A DNA stretch of 25,668 nt, taken from Bacillota bacterium (GTDB lineage: Bacteria; Bacillota; Clostridia; Lachnospirales; Lachnospiraceae). This document shows, in pieces, positions 1 through 6,450 of this stretch. Below the pieces are notes generated by a model. The model searched no databases and was not told where the DNA came from. It was given only the letters and a program-made list of their open reading frames with translations. Location of the stretch: positions 1 to 25,668 of the forward strand of contig JAEYPP010000026.1 in the NCBI GenBank assembly GCA_023410575.1, written 5' to 3'. The number at the start of each line of letters is the position of its first letter. Position 1 is the first letter of the stretch. A program made the translations under genes and the position numbers.

Positions 1-246
1 TCATATCGACAAAAACAGGGGTGGATTCTCCGATTACAAAAAAACCGAGCGAGAGTTGACCTCTCTTTGGCATACAGTTATATAAGTATAATACGATGAA
101 TTGAAGTAAAAATCAAACTGCATCTCGGTTACAAAAATAGATTCTCGTTTACAAACAAGGGTAAAAGTTGCGTTTCGTTTACAAATATTTATTCTCACTT
201 ACAAAGATTGATTCTCGACGTACAAAAATGCATCTCGTTTTACTAC
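1..246 (+). mobile_element. Possible right end of an IS21-type insertion sequence
   Basis: The first 99 bases are open in frame 1 from the window edge to a TGA at 97-99, starting Ser-Tyr-Arg-Gln-Lys. IstB-type helper ATPases of IS21 elements often carry an SYR motif close to their C-terminus, so this could be the tail of istB. The following bases carry a ladder of 17-bp direct repeats; IS21-family elements are known to have several transposase-binding repeats inside their ends. The terminal TG/CA dinucleotides and the other end are not visible, so neither the boundary nor the family can be proved. Alternatives are replication iterons or binding sites of an unrelated DNA-binding protein. Confidence 0.33.
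120..246 (+). repeat. Helically phased direct repeats, consensus GATTCTCGTTTACAAA
   Basis: Six degenerate copies begin at 120, 140, 170, 190, 210 and 230; a seventh, isolated copy lies at 24-40. Each reads roughly G(A/C)TTCTCGTTTACAAA, and the last one degenerates after CTCGTTTAC. Start-to-start distances are 20, 30, 20, 20 and 20 bases, all multiples of about ten. Every copy therefore presents the same face of the DNA helix. That spacing favours cooperative binding by one protein, such as a transposase, replication initiator or repressor. Unit and spacing are read directly; the binding protein is inference. Confidence 0.8.
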
Positions 247-390
247 TGACCTGAATGTAAGACATTTTACGAAAATGAGAAGTCTTTTTATGTTGACTAA
301 GAGTGATTATTGTTATATTATGGTAATAATTAACAGTTTTTTCATTAGATTTAGTAAATTTAATAGTTTTCTTTTGTGGGCGATGATTTG

Positions 391-419
391 TTGCGATTCA
401 TTAGAAAGTGAAGTATAAT
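391..419 (+). promoter_or_regulatory. Sigma-A promoter of the sce7726-sce7725 pair
   Basis: TTGCGA at 391-396 and TATAAT at 414-419 are separated by 17 bases. Transcription would begin about ten bases before the AGGAGGT ribosome binding site at 437-443. A second possible promoter, TTGACT-N17-TATTAT, lies at 293-321. No gene is seen between 247 and 448. Confidence 0.6.
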
Positions 420-448
420 TTAATATGAGTTATTTTAGGAGGTAAACT

Positions 449-1294
449 ATGGACAATAACTTAATATTAAAGAGGTTTTTCACTAAGAATATGTTACACA
501 ATCTTCTTTCTGATGAAAATAGTGATATGTTTAGTTCTGTTATAAGACGTTATGTGAAAGATCCGGATGGCAAGGACTATGGTACTTTAATTAGTGAAAT
601 ATATTCATTTATGGGTAAGAAGTACAGAAATGAATATGTATATAAAAACACAATGCTAAATAAACTATTGTTTAAAAGACATGACTATCGCAAAACATCA
701 GCACTTACAGAGGTACCTATAGCAAATTCTAAAGCAGATTTTGTTATGATAAATGGTAAAGGGGTAGTATATGAAATTAAGACAGAGTTGGATAATCTAG
801 AACGTTTAGATACTCAAATAAATGATTATTTTAAGGCATTTACCAGAGTTGTCATTGTTACTTATGAAGAAAATATCGAAAAAGTAGAAAAAATAGTAAA
901 TGAAAATGTGGGATTAATGGTATTGACACAAAGACGTGCATTGTTAATGAAGAGGGAGCCAATTGAGGATTTTTCGAAATTGGATTATGTTACAATGTTT
1001 AAAATTCTTAGAAAAAAAGAGTTTGAAAATATATTAATAAAATATGGTAATACATTACCTGAAGTTACACAATTTGAATATTACGAAAGATGTTTAGAAT
1101 TATTACAAAGTATTGACCTAAATCAATTACAAAAGGAAATGTTATTACAGTTAAAAACTAGAACCAATATAGAGATTGAAGAATATATTACTCTTGTTCC
1201 TGAAGAATTAAAGTTTTTGGTGTATTTTGATAGTTATAAAAAGCAAGACTTTATAAATTTAGAAAAGGTTTTACAAAAACAGTTTGGAGGGTGA
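449..1294 (+). CDS. sce7726 family protein, PD-(D/E)XK nuclease-like
   Basis: This 281-residue protein matches what I know of the sce7726 family, named after one of two neighbouring Sorangium cellulosum genes. Residues 85-130 hold the pattern expected of a PD-(D/E)XK nuclease core: Glu88, Asp97 (in SKADF), the Glu109-Ile-Lys111 triad after a short hairpin, then Gln123-x3-Tyr127, which resembles the QxxxY motif of RecB-type nucleases. The remainder is helical and Lys/Glu-rich. There is no signal peptide or membrane segment, so it is predicted to be cytosolic. The start has AGGAGGT six bases upstream. It is translationally linked to the next gene, whose ribosome binding site lies in its last codons. 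Nuclease activity and any defence role are inferred from the motif and from the mobile context. Family assignment is fairly sure; function is not. Confidence 0.82.
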   Translation: MDNNLILKRFFTKNMLHNLLSDENSDMFSSVIRRYVKDPDGKDYGTLISEIYSFMGKKYRNEYVYKNTMLNKLLFKRHDYRKTSALTEVPIANSKADFVMINGKGVVYEIKTELDNLERLDTQINDYFKAFTRVVIVTYEENIEKVEKIVNENVGLMVLTQRRALLMKREPIEDFSKLDYVTMFKILRKKEFENILIKYGNTLPEVTQFEYYERCLELLQSIDLNQLQKEMLLQLKTRTNIEIEEYITLVPEELKFLVYFDSYKKQDFINLEKVLQKQFGG

Positions 1295-1296
1295 TT

Positions 1297-2229
1297 ATGT
1301 ATTTTCCTTATTTAAGGGGTAAGCAAAATGAATTAATTGCACTAAGAGAGTTAATGGAAATAGGTCGTATAAGTAATAGGATAATCCCGATTATTGAGCC
1401 TATCAAACCAACATCTACATTGGTCAGTACATTGCATATGTACAATGAAAACAAACGCGATATAGCAATTATATGCAATCCAAGTGTGGGAGGTTTTACA
1501 AAGGATATTAATAAACTAATTAAAGAAAAATCAATAATAGCAACTAATTTGATTGAAGAAATGAAAAGTGAGAACTTAATTAAATCTTATATCATCAATA
1601 AAGATGCTTTACCTGATATAATAAATAAACAGGATAAATACAGTTATTTAATTGTTAATACAAAAATTGATTGCAAGGATGCTTTTTTTCGTATATATGA
1701 AGATGGGCTTCCAAGGTTTTCATTAATTCCAGATGTTAAAGCATTTAAGAGTTCAATTTCTGATTCAAAAGTATTATTAAAAGATCATTTTAATAAATTG
1801 CCTCGTAATATCGACTATATTGATGATGACGATGAGTTTTTTTCATCAGACCATTTGGAGTATGTCGAAGAAGGCTTTGTAGGCTTTTCGGATTATTCTG
1901 TGATTGGCCAAGGATTTAAAGAGTCAGGCTTTGCCGCATATGCAGTGGTGATTCATATTGTATATTTTGATGATCGGAAAGAACTTCGGGTTAAACATTT
2001 TGTTTCTGACTCTAATAGTGATATTAATGACCCAGCCAAAAAACTTGGTGAAGCACTTAGGAAACTCGTTAAGTGGTGTAATGAGAATCATGTTTATATG
2101 ACTGAGGGATTAAGGCGGCTTTATGAGTGTTATAGAACGGGTGATTACCCCGGATTAGGTATCATTAAGAAATTGTCAATTATGCATCATATTGAATTGA
2201 TGAGTGTATTTTTAGAAGGGAAAATTTAA
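1297..2229 (+). CDS. sce7725 family protein
   Basis: This 310-residue protein begins MYFPYLRGKQNEL, the N-terminus typical of the sce7725 family, which is distantly reminiscent of phage T4-like 'beta family' proteins. I chose the ATG at 1297 because GGAGGG at 1286-1291 is correctly spaced for it; the in-frame GTG at 1291 sits on top of that site. Visible features are an N-terminal PIIEPIKP stretch, a very acidic segment around residues 170-180 (YIDDDDEFF), a GFVGFSDYSVIG motif and a conserved-looking C-terminal helical region. No catalytic signature is obvious and no membrane segment is present. It lies two bases after the sce7726 gene, so the pair almost certainly works together, perhaps with this protein as sensor or scaffold and the partner as nuclease. 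That division of labour is a guess. Confidence 0.82.
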   Translation: MYFPYLRGKQNELIALRELMEIGRISNRIIPIIEPIKPTSTLVSTLHMYNENKRDIAIICNPSVGGFTKDINKLIKEKSIIATNLIEEMKSENLIKSYIINKDALPDIINKQDKYSYLIVNTKIDCKDAFFRIYEDGLPRFSLIPDVKAFKSSISDSKVLLKDHFNKLPRNIDYIDDDDEFFSSDHLEYVEEGFVGFSDYSVIGQGFKESGFAAYAVVIHIVYFDDRKELRVKHFVSDSNSDINDPAKKLGEALRKLVKWCNENHVYMTEGLRRLYECYRTGDYPGLGIIKKLSIMHHIELMSVFLEGKI

Positions 2230-2527
2230 TGTACCCATATCTTTAAGAAAACGTATCATATACAAAGAAAAGATTTTAACTCTGTGTACATATTTGATGA
2301 TGAGAAAAACAACCATAGAATGAAAACATTATGTAGTCAAAATATAATGGACACTTAACGGACACAATCTTGAAATGATATCTCCTTTCTTAGGGAACTA
2401 TTAGGGGACTACAATCACAAAAATTGACTATAAATTATACATATTATTTAACTAATAATTAATCAAAATACAGTAAAATAAAGCATTTGGATATTCTATT
2501 AAACCTTGAAACTTACAGAATTTAAAA
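2230..2527. other. Gene-free end of the island with short direct repeats
   Basis: No gene with a start signal is seen. After the sce7725 stop the same frame stays open to a TAA at 2356-2358; this could be a remnant of a longer coding sequence but has no start of its own. Short repeated motifs lie at 2349-2365 (GGACACTTAACGGACAC) and 2391-2411 (two TAGGG(A/G)ACTA-like units). Such direct repeats just inside an att site are typical positions for integrase arm-binding sites. Arm-site function is inference. Confidence 0.4.
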
Positions 2528-2569
2528 TTGGTAAGGAAGGGGTTGGGGGTTCAATTCCCGTCATCAGCT
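2528..2569 (+). other. tRNA-Thr(GGT) 3' half: attachment site at island end
   Basis: The sequence folds exactly as the 3' half of a tRNA: anticodon loop TTGGTAA (2528-2534, anticodon GGT at 2530-2532), 3' anticodon stem GGAAG, variable loop GGGTT, T-arm GGGGG-TTCAATT-CCCGT (2545-2561, one imperfect pair), 3' acceptor strand CATCAGC (2562-2568) and discriminator T2569. The 5' half is absent: neither GCTGATG nor a CTTCC stem lies upstream. Similarity stops precisely at the anticodon loop, a well-known crossover site for tyrosine integrases. This is therefore best read as the displaced chromosomal 3' half left when an element inserted into a tRNA-Thr gene. The island lies to the left, and the reconstituted tRNA-Thr should be outside the window. 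Confidence 0.78.
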
Positions 2570-2584
2570 TAATACACAATAAAG

Positions 2585-2616
2585 AGAAAGCCAATTGATA
2601 AAGGCTTTCTTTTTTT
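2585..2616 (+). terminator. Intrinsic terminator of the displaced tRNA-Thr half
   Basis: AGAAAGCC (2585-2592) pairs with GGCTTTCT (2603-2610) around a ten-base loop, followed by a run of T to 2616. It follows the tRNA fragment by 15 bases, as the original terminator of the tRNA gene would. Confidence 0.85.
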
Positions 2617-2700
2617 ACTATTGTTCTGCAATAGGAGGTTATTCTGACTCGTTTACCATATAAATTATTATAATCTGACATACTGTAGTCATATTCTGTT

Positions 2701-2709
2701 TGGTATACT
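2701..2709 (+). promoter_or_regulatory. Extended -10 promoter for the NHL-repeat gene
   Basis: TGGTATACT is an extended -10 element (TG-N-TATACT). No good -35 is visible at the usual distance. A start about seven bases downstream would fall after the ATG at 2711, which supports the later TTG start at 2741. Confidence 0.45.
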
Positions 2710-2740
2710 AATGATACCATTTATAGAGGAGGATAGGTTA

Positions 2741-3820
2741 TTGATATGTGATAAAAAGTTCCTATTTGGGAAAATAGATACAATCGCAGGAATTGGTAAA
2801 GCTGGCTATAGTGGAGATGGAGAAGATGCTTGCAGGGCTCAATTGAACGGACCAGCTGGATTAGCAATTGATAAAGAGGATAATGTTTATATTGCAGAAA
2901 TACATAATCATACAATTCGTAAAATTGATGTAAAAACTAACCTTATCACAACAGTGGCAGGCTGTGGGGTAAATGGTTTTGATGGAGATGGGGAATTAGC
3001 AATCCATGCTAAGTTAAATGGGCCAGAAGGGGTATTTGTAGATGCAAATAATAACATATTTATTGCAGATACCTATAATCAACGTATAAGAAGGGTTGAT
3101 GCAGAAACAGGAATTATAGAAACCATTGCAGGATGTGGGGTGGCTGGATATAATGGCGATAATATTATGGCATGTGAAGCAAAGCTCAACGTACCTGCTG
3201 GAATAGTAGTTGATCAGAAGGGAAATGTATATTTTAACGACTATAGAAATGACAGAGTAAGAAAAATTGATTTAAAAGGGATTATAACAACATACGCTGG
3301 AACAGGGACGAAAGGGTATAGTGGTGATGGTGAGACAGCTGATAAGGCAGAGATAAACGATGTGTATGGACTAGCTATCGATAAAGAAGATAATGTATAT
3401 ATTATGGACAGCTTGAATTTTGCTGTCAGAAAAATAGATGTAGAAACAAAAGTAATAAGAACAATAGTTGGGAAAGGAATACCAGGTCCGATTTTTGAGT
3501 TTGAAAAGGTTTCTGATTGCTATATTGGTAAGGTCAAACATGAGGAGGGTACAATAGGAATGGAGGCTCCTCATGCAGTGGACGTTTGTTTGGATGGTAA
3601 TGTACTGATTGCAGATACGGGACATTATCGGATACGAATGGTGGATTTCAAACAAGATTCCGTTTATACGATAGCGGGGAATGGACAAGAAGGCTATACT
3701 GGATTCGGAATAAAAGCGCTTGATGCTAAATTATGTGTTCATGGAGTAAGATTAGATTCAGCTAGCAATTTATATTTTAATGATTATATAAATAATGTTG
3801 TAAGGGTTGTCAAATTTTGA
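2741..3820 (+). CDS. NHL-repeat beta-propeller protein
   Basis: The protein is built of about six NHL-type repeats. Each has a segment like GYSGDGE...A-L-N-GP-G-A-D--DNVYIAD--N--IRK-D, spaced about 55 residues apart, which is enough for a six-bladed beta-propeller. Such propellers bind proteins, RNA or ligands, or act as lyases or lactonases; nothing here picks one. There is no signal peptide or membrane helix, so it is probably cytosolic. AGGAGGA at 2727-2733 is correctly placed for the TTG at 2741 (359 residues). The in-frame ATG at 2711 has no ribosome binding site and probably lies before the transcription start, but a 369-residue form cannot be excluded. The gene stands alone between the att site and a convergent M23 gene. 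Confidence 0.82.
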   Translation: MICDKKFLFGKIDTIAGIGKAGYSGDGEDACRAQLNGPAGLAIDKEDNVYIAEIHNHTIRKIDVKTNLITTVAGCGVNGFDGDGELAIHAKLNGPEGVFVDANNNIFIADTYNQRIRRVDAETGIIETIAGCGVAGYNGDNIMACEAKLNVPAGIVVDQKGNVYFNDYRNDRVRKIDLKGIITTYAGTGTKGYSGDGETADKAEINDVYGLAIDKEDNVYIMDSLNFAVRKIDVETKVIRTIVGKGIPGPIFEFEKVSDCYIGKVKHEEGTIGMEAPHAVDVCLDGNVLIADTGHYRIRMVDFKQDSVYTIAGNGQEGYTGFGIKALDAKLCVHGVRLDSASNLYFNDYINNVVRVVKF

Positions 3821-3822
3821 TA

Positions 3823-3850
3823 TCAGTTCCATTGGATATCCAAAAACTGA
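3823..3850. terminator. Hairpin between convergent genes
   Basis: TCAGTT (3823-3828) pairs with AACTGA (3845-3850), enclosing the palindrome TTGGATATCCAA (832-843 within this block, i.e. 3832-3843). It sits between the ends of two convergent genes. There is no clear T-tract on either side, so terminator function is weakly supported. Confidence 0.35.
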
Positions 3851-3877
3851 CAATAAATATAATCCACAGTGTAAGTC

Positions 3878-4600
3878 TCATTTTCGCCTGCCCCGTGTAT
3901 TCGCCGATTGAGTTAAGTTAGAACCAAACCTTATCCTATCTTTATTTGTGGGAATACCATTCACTACTTTTTGCCATTCACCATCTTTGAATACTTCATA
4001 TTGTTCAAAAGCACAAAGCAATCCTTTTGCAGTAGCTATATTACTGCTATCCATAAGCTGAAAATGCAAATGAGGTGCAAAAGAATTGCCTGAATGACCC
4101 ACTCTACCAATAACTTCACCTTTTTTTACGCTCTGCCCAACTGTAACTTGTACAGACCCTGTTTGAAGATGGCACAGCGCAGCATATACATTGTCGCCAC
4201 ATTCTATAATTATGTAGTTACCCGCAACTGATTGTATGTCATGTGTTTTCGGATTAAAATAACGAGCATTTTTATTAGCGTTAGCCATATCTGAAAGCAA
4301 ATTCGTTCGTTCTCGTTCTTGATAACCATCCTTTGCTTGAACAACTATCCCATCGCAAGGCGCGTATATCTCTTGACCCCAACAATAGTATTTATTTAGC
4401 GGAACCCCAAAAAAAAGATATTGCAGCAAGCTAACGCGATAGGCGGGCCAGCCCTTTCTTTCCCAATCTACTTGTATAAAGTCATAAGCATATCTTGTTC
4501 CTAATTGGTCTGTTCCGTGGCTTGGTATTTTTGTTCCCGGTGTGTTAGGAGAGTACCATTCTCCCCTTAAAGGGAACTCTACAATTATTGGCTCACGCAT
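3878..4600 (-). CDS. M23 (LytM-like) metallopeptidase domain protein
   Basis: About 240 residues. The C-terminal half carries the M23 zinc-peptidase signature: an N-terminal His...Asp pair (in SHGTDQLGTRYAYDF), a central AALCHLQ and the terminal PHLHFQ motif. A glycine-rich lysostaphin-like beta core sits between them (GNYIIIECGDNVYAA, GQSVKKGEVIGRVGHSGNS). M23 enzymes cut peptidoglycan cross-bridges. Unusually, no signal peptide or membrane anchor is present, so either the substrate is not peptidoglycan or export depends on a partner. AGGGGTGA at 4612-4605 supports the ATG at 4600. The ATG at 4618 overlaps the stop of the upstream small gene by ATGA but has no ribosome binding site of its own, so both starts are possible. 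It is last in a tetR-small gene-M23 cluster. Confidence 0.85.
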   Translation of the reverse strand: MREPIIVEFPLRGEWYSPNTPGTKIPSHGTDQLGTRYAYDFIQVDWERKGWPAYRVSLLQYLFFGVPLNKYYCWGQEIYAPCDGIVVQAKDGYQERERTNLLSDMANANKNARYFNPKTHDIQSVAGNYIIIECGDNVYAALCHLQTGSVQVTVGQSVKKGEVIGRVGHSGNSFAPHLHFQLMDSSNIATAKGLLCAFEQYEVFKDGEWQKVVNGIPTNKDRIRFGSNLTQSANTRGRRK

Positions 4601-4614
4601 TTCATCACCCCTAT

Positions 4615-4725
4615 TCATCCATTTTTTTCTACATGATTGAAAATGATTAGAGCTGCAAGGGCAAATGCCAATACGATACTTTTATATCGCATTGTAACAA
4701 GCATTTTTCCAAAGCCCTTATTCAT
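4615..4725 (-). CDS. 36-residue single-helix membrane peptide
   Basis: A short frame lies between tetR and the M23 gene. Its ATG (4725) overlaps the tetR stop by eight bases and its TGA (4617-4615) overlaps the ATG at 4618. The product starts MNKGFGKMLVTMRYK, a positively charged N-terminus, then has one hydrophobic helix (SIVLAFALAALIIF) and ends NHVEKNG. The overlaps at both ends suggest translational coupling; no ribosome binding site is seen. It may be a real small membrane protein or the stub of a truncated transporter permease, a common neighbour of tetR genes. I do not recognise a family. Confidence 0.45.
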   Translation of the reverse strand: MNKGFGKMLVTMRYKSIVLAFALAALIIFNHVEKNG

Positions 4726-5353
4726 TGCTTGACGTATAGAAAACCTTCCTAAGTTCGTCAAAGTATTCGTCAAGTGTTGTAATGATACTCTCATAATTCA
4801 AATTTGAAGCGTCCGAATTTCTAATATCATCTAATATCTCATCAGTAAATCCAACATTAGCCCAAAGGATAAATTGTTTGCACTTTTCAACATTAAGACC
4901 GGCTCTGAATTTTGAAACATCTATCATATCAAATATTTGATGGTCACAGGATGATTGCCTTTTGTTAGCTCTATTCTCAAGTGCCTTGTTGACTTCATCA
5001 GATTTTGTCATAATAGAAAGTTTGCTAAACTCAAAAATCCAAGGATATTGCTTTATCAAATCTATTTGAAGTAAATAAGATTGGCGCAATCGATCAAAAA
5101 TATCTTTCTTAGAAAAATCCATCTTTGCAAAATATTCTTTATCAAGAAGTTCGGTAAAGTAGTCATACACAAACAGAAATAACTCCTGTTTATTTTTCAC
5201 ATAATGAAACATTAGGGCTTTCGAAATCCCTGATTCTTTCGCAATTATATTTGTTGAAGCGTTGTCAAATCCTCTTAATGTAAACTCTTTTAACGCGGCA
5301 TTCAAGATAGCATCACGTCTTGGAGGTTCTAAATCCAATAATTTTATAGGCAT
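4718..5353 (-). CDS. TetR/AcrR family transcriptional regulator
   Basis: About 211 residues. The N-terminal TetR domain is clear: RDAILNAALKEFTLRGFDNAST followed by the helix-turn-helix IIAKESGISKALMFHYVKNKQELF. The C-terminal ligand-binding and dimerisation part is all-helical and divergent. I chose the second Met (5353) because AAGGAG lies eight bases upstream of it; the frame is open 11 codons further to 5386, but that start lies inside a palindrome and has no ribosome binding site. Two matching palindromes overlap its promoter, so autorepression is likely. The downstream small peptide and M23 gene overlap or follow closely and would be co-regulated. The ligand is unknown. Confidence 0.9.
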   Translation of the reverse strand: MPIKLLDLEPPRRDAILNAALKEFTLRGFDNASTNIIAKESGISKALMFHYVKNKQELFLFVYDYFTELLDKEYFAKMDFSKKDIFDRLRQSYLLQIDLIKQYPWIFEFSKLSIMTKSDEVNKALENRANKRQSSCDHQIFDMIDVSKFRAGLNVEKCKQFILWANVGFTDEILDDIRNSDASNLNYESIITTLDEYFDELRKVFYTSSNE

Positions 5354-5381
5354 ATTCAAAACTCCTTTAATAATCTCACTT

Positions 5382-5406
5382 GGCATTGACCTATTAGGTT
5401 AATGCC
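5382..5406. promoter_or_regulatory. TetR operator 1, 25-bp palindrome
   Basis: GGCATT-GACCT-ATT-AGGTT-AATGCC reads nearly the same on both strands. Its core, TTGACCTATTAGGTTAA (5386-5402), matches operator 2. It lies just downstream of the tetR -10, where a bound repressor would block transcription. The identity of the binding protein is inferred from position. Confidence 0.7.
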
Positions 5407-5435
5407 AATATATCATCATTTACCTAAAAGGTCAA
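5407..5435 (-). promoter_or_regulatory. Promoter of tetR
   Basis: Read on the reverse strand, TTGACC (5435-5430) and TATATT (5412-5407) are separated by exactly 17 bases, a good sigma-A promoter directed at tetR. Confidence 0.7.
5419..5435. promoter_or_regulatory. TetR operator 2, over the -35 of tetR
   Basis: TTTACCTAAAAGGTCAA is a 17-bp palindrome with the same ACCT-N3-AGGT core as operator 1 and covers the -35 hexamer. Centre-to-centre distance is 33 bp, about three helical turns, so two dimers could sit on one face of the DNA. Confidence 0.68.
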
Positions 5436-5499
5436 TAAAGATTTAATTGCTATGGATATTCCTAATTAACCATATATTTTTTTATTAATAGTTTGTCTA

Positions 5500-5529
5500 T
5501 TGACAAAATATGGAAAATATAATTATACT
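5500..5529 (+). promoter_or_regulatory. Strong promoter with no gene directly downstream
   Basis: A consensus TTGACA at 5500-5505 and TATACT at 5524-5529 are separated by 18 bases. The next supported gene begins 385 bases later and has its own promoter. Confidence 0.65.
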
Positions 5530-5856
5530 AGATGTAAGAGAATTATATGTGAATATTTGCAATAAGGATATTGGCAGCTCTAGAAGTGTACGAACCCTAT
5601 GGGATTTAGAGTGAAAAGTATAGTAGTTAATTGGATATAGGTAAAGCATTTAAATTGATGGGAGGAGGTAGTAGTAGAAACGTCGCAATGTCAATTCGAA
5701 GGATAGTTGCTAGAGCAATATTTGATTACAATAAATGGACATGAGGAGTTCTACTAAAGTTCTTGCAATACACGAAAAAGAAAGTCACTTAGAACAGCAT
5801 AAAAAGATCAAATGACAATCAATATGAACGATGCATAAATACCTATTTATATATCT
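5530..5856. other. 327-base gene-free stretch, possible untranslated RNA
   Basis: No coding frame with a usable start is seen. A purine-rich GGGAGGAGG motif at about 5661-5669 looks like a ribosome binding site, but the nearest ATG is about 20 bases further on and opens only 18 codons. No tandem repeats or convincing terminator are visible. It may be a long leader, a small RNA, or the decayed remains of a gene once controlled from the promoter at 5500. Confidence 0.3.
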
Positions 5857-5884
5857 TTTACGATAATGATCCCAACTTTATAAT
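5857..5884 (+). promoter_or_regulatory. Promoter of the unknown gene pair at 5914
   Basis: TTTACG (5857-5862) and TATAAT (5879-5884) are separated by 16 bases, with the AAGGAGG ribosome binding site shortly downstream. Confidence 0.55.
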
Positions 5885-5913
5885 TAATTAGTTAACAAGG
5901 AGGCGTAACGAAT

Positions 5914-6450
5914 ATGAGAAATTTAAAAAACAATATACTTTATTCAGTCGGTACGCATTTTGCTTGGAAAATAAATCACGATTATTACAATGATACCCAC
6001 TACTGTTGGTGCTCCACCAAATTTCATGATACGAAACAACCACCAACATCCGATCCTCAAACCATTATACAAAGATACATCCAGCAGATTCACACTGGGG
6101 ATGTACATGCCAAAGAGATAGAAACCAATATAGCAGGTATATTAAGAGGAGCAAAATTAAAATTAGATGATGGTATTATTGACAATGATGCATATACTAA
6201 AATAGGAAAATTATGTGCGAATCCAACGTTTGAAGCTTTTTTTCCTGTTATCTATATCATTGATGTAAAAAAGGTCGGATTAGCACGATGTAAAGAAGTA
6301 AGTATAAGACAAAAGGCAAGCAAACATTCCATAGAATACATAATAGAAGATCTTAAACCAGGAGAATATGAGATGATTGATTGCATTAATATGTTCGGAG
6401 AATATGTGGTAACTACTGATTCTCGTGAGGGGGTGTCGGATAATGCCTAG
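5914..6450 (+). CDS. Conserved-looking protein of unknown function
   Basis: 178 residues, with AAGGAGG upstream of the ATG. I do not recognise a named family. The N-terminus is rich in aromatic residues, His and Cys (HYCWCSTKFHDTKQPP). A middle segment, HAKEIETNIAGILRGAKLKLDDGII, looks helical, followed by beta-rich FEAFFPVIYIIDVKKV and an acidic YIIEDLKPGEYEMIDC near the end. There is no signal peptide or membrane helix, so it is probably cytosolic. It overlaps the next gene by eight bases, so the two are co-translated. The arrangement (own promoter, two small overlapping genes, accessory surroundings) would fit a toxin-antitoxin or defence-like module, but nothing in the sequence proves this. 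Confidence 0.7.
   Translation: MRNLKNNILYSVGTHFAWKINHDYYNDTHYCWCSTKFHDTKQPPTSDPQTIIQRYIQQIHTGDVHAKEIETNIAGILRGAKLKLDDGIIDNDAYTKIGKLCANPTFEAFFPVIYIIDVKKVGLARCKEVSIRQKASKHSIEYIIEDLKPGEYEMIDCINMFGEYVVTTDSREGVSDNA

Noticed and set aside
120..246. CRISPR-like array in the short direct repeats
   Set aside because: The repeats are degenerate, only 17 bases long, and the 3-13-base spacers are far too short for CRISPR.
2480..2569. Complete tRNA gene
   Set aside because: Only the 3' half is present; no matching 5' acceptor strand, D-arm or 5' anticodon stem is found upstream.
2499..2720. 73-codon reverse frame across the tRNA fragment and terminator
   Set aside because: It runs antisense through the att site and the terminator and has no start signal.
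5661..5746. Short frame after GGGAGGAGG at about 5661
   Set aside because: The nearest ATG is about 20 bases from the motif and the in-frame product is only about 18-29 residues without any distinguishing feature.
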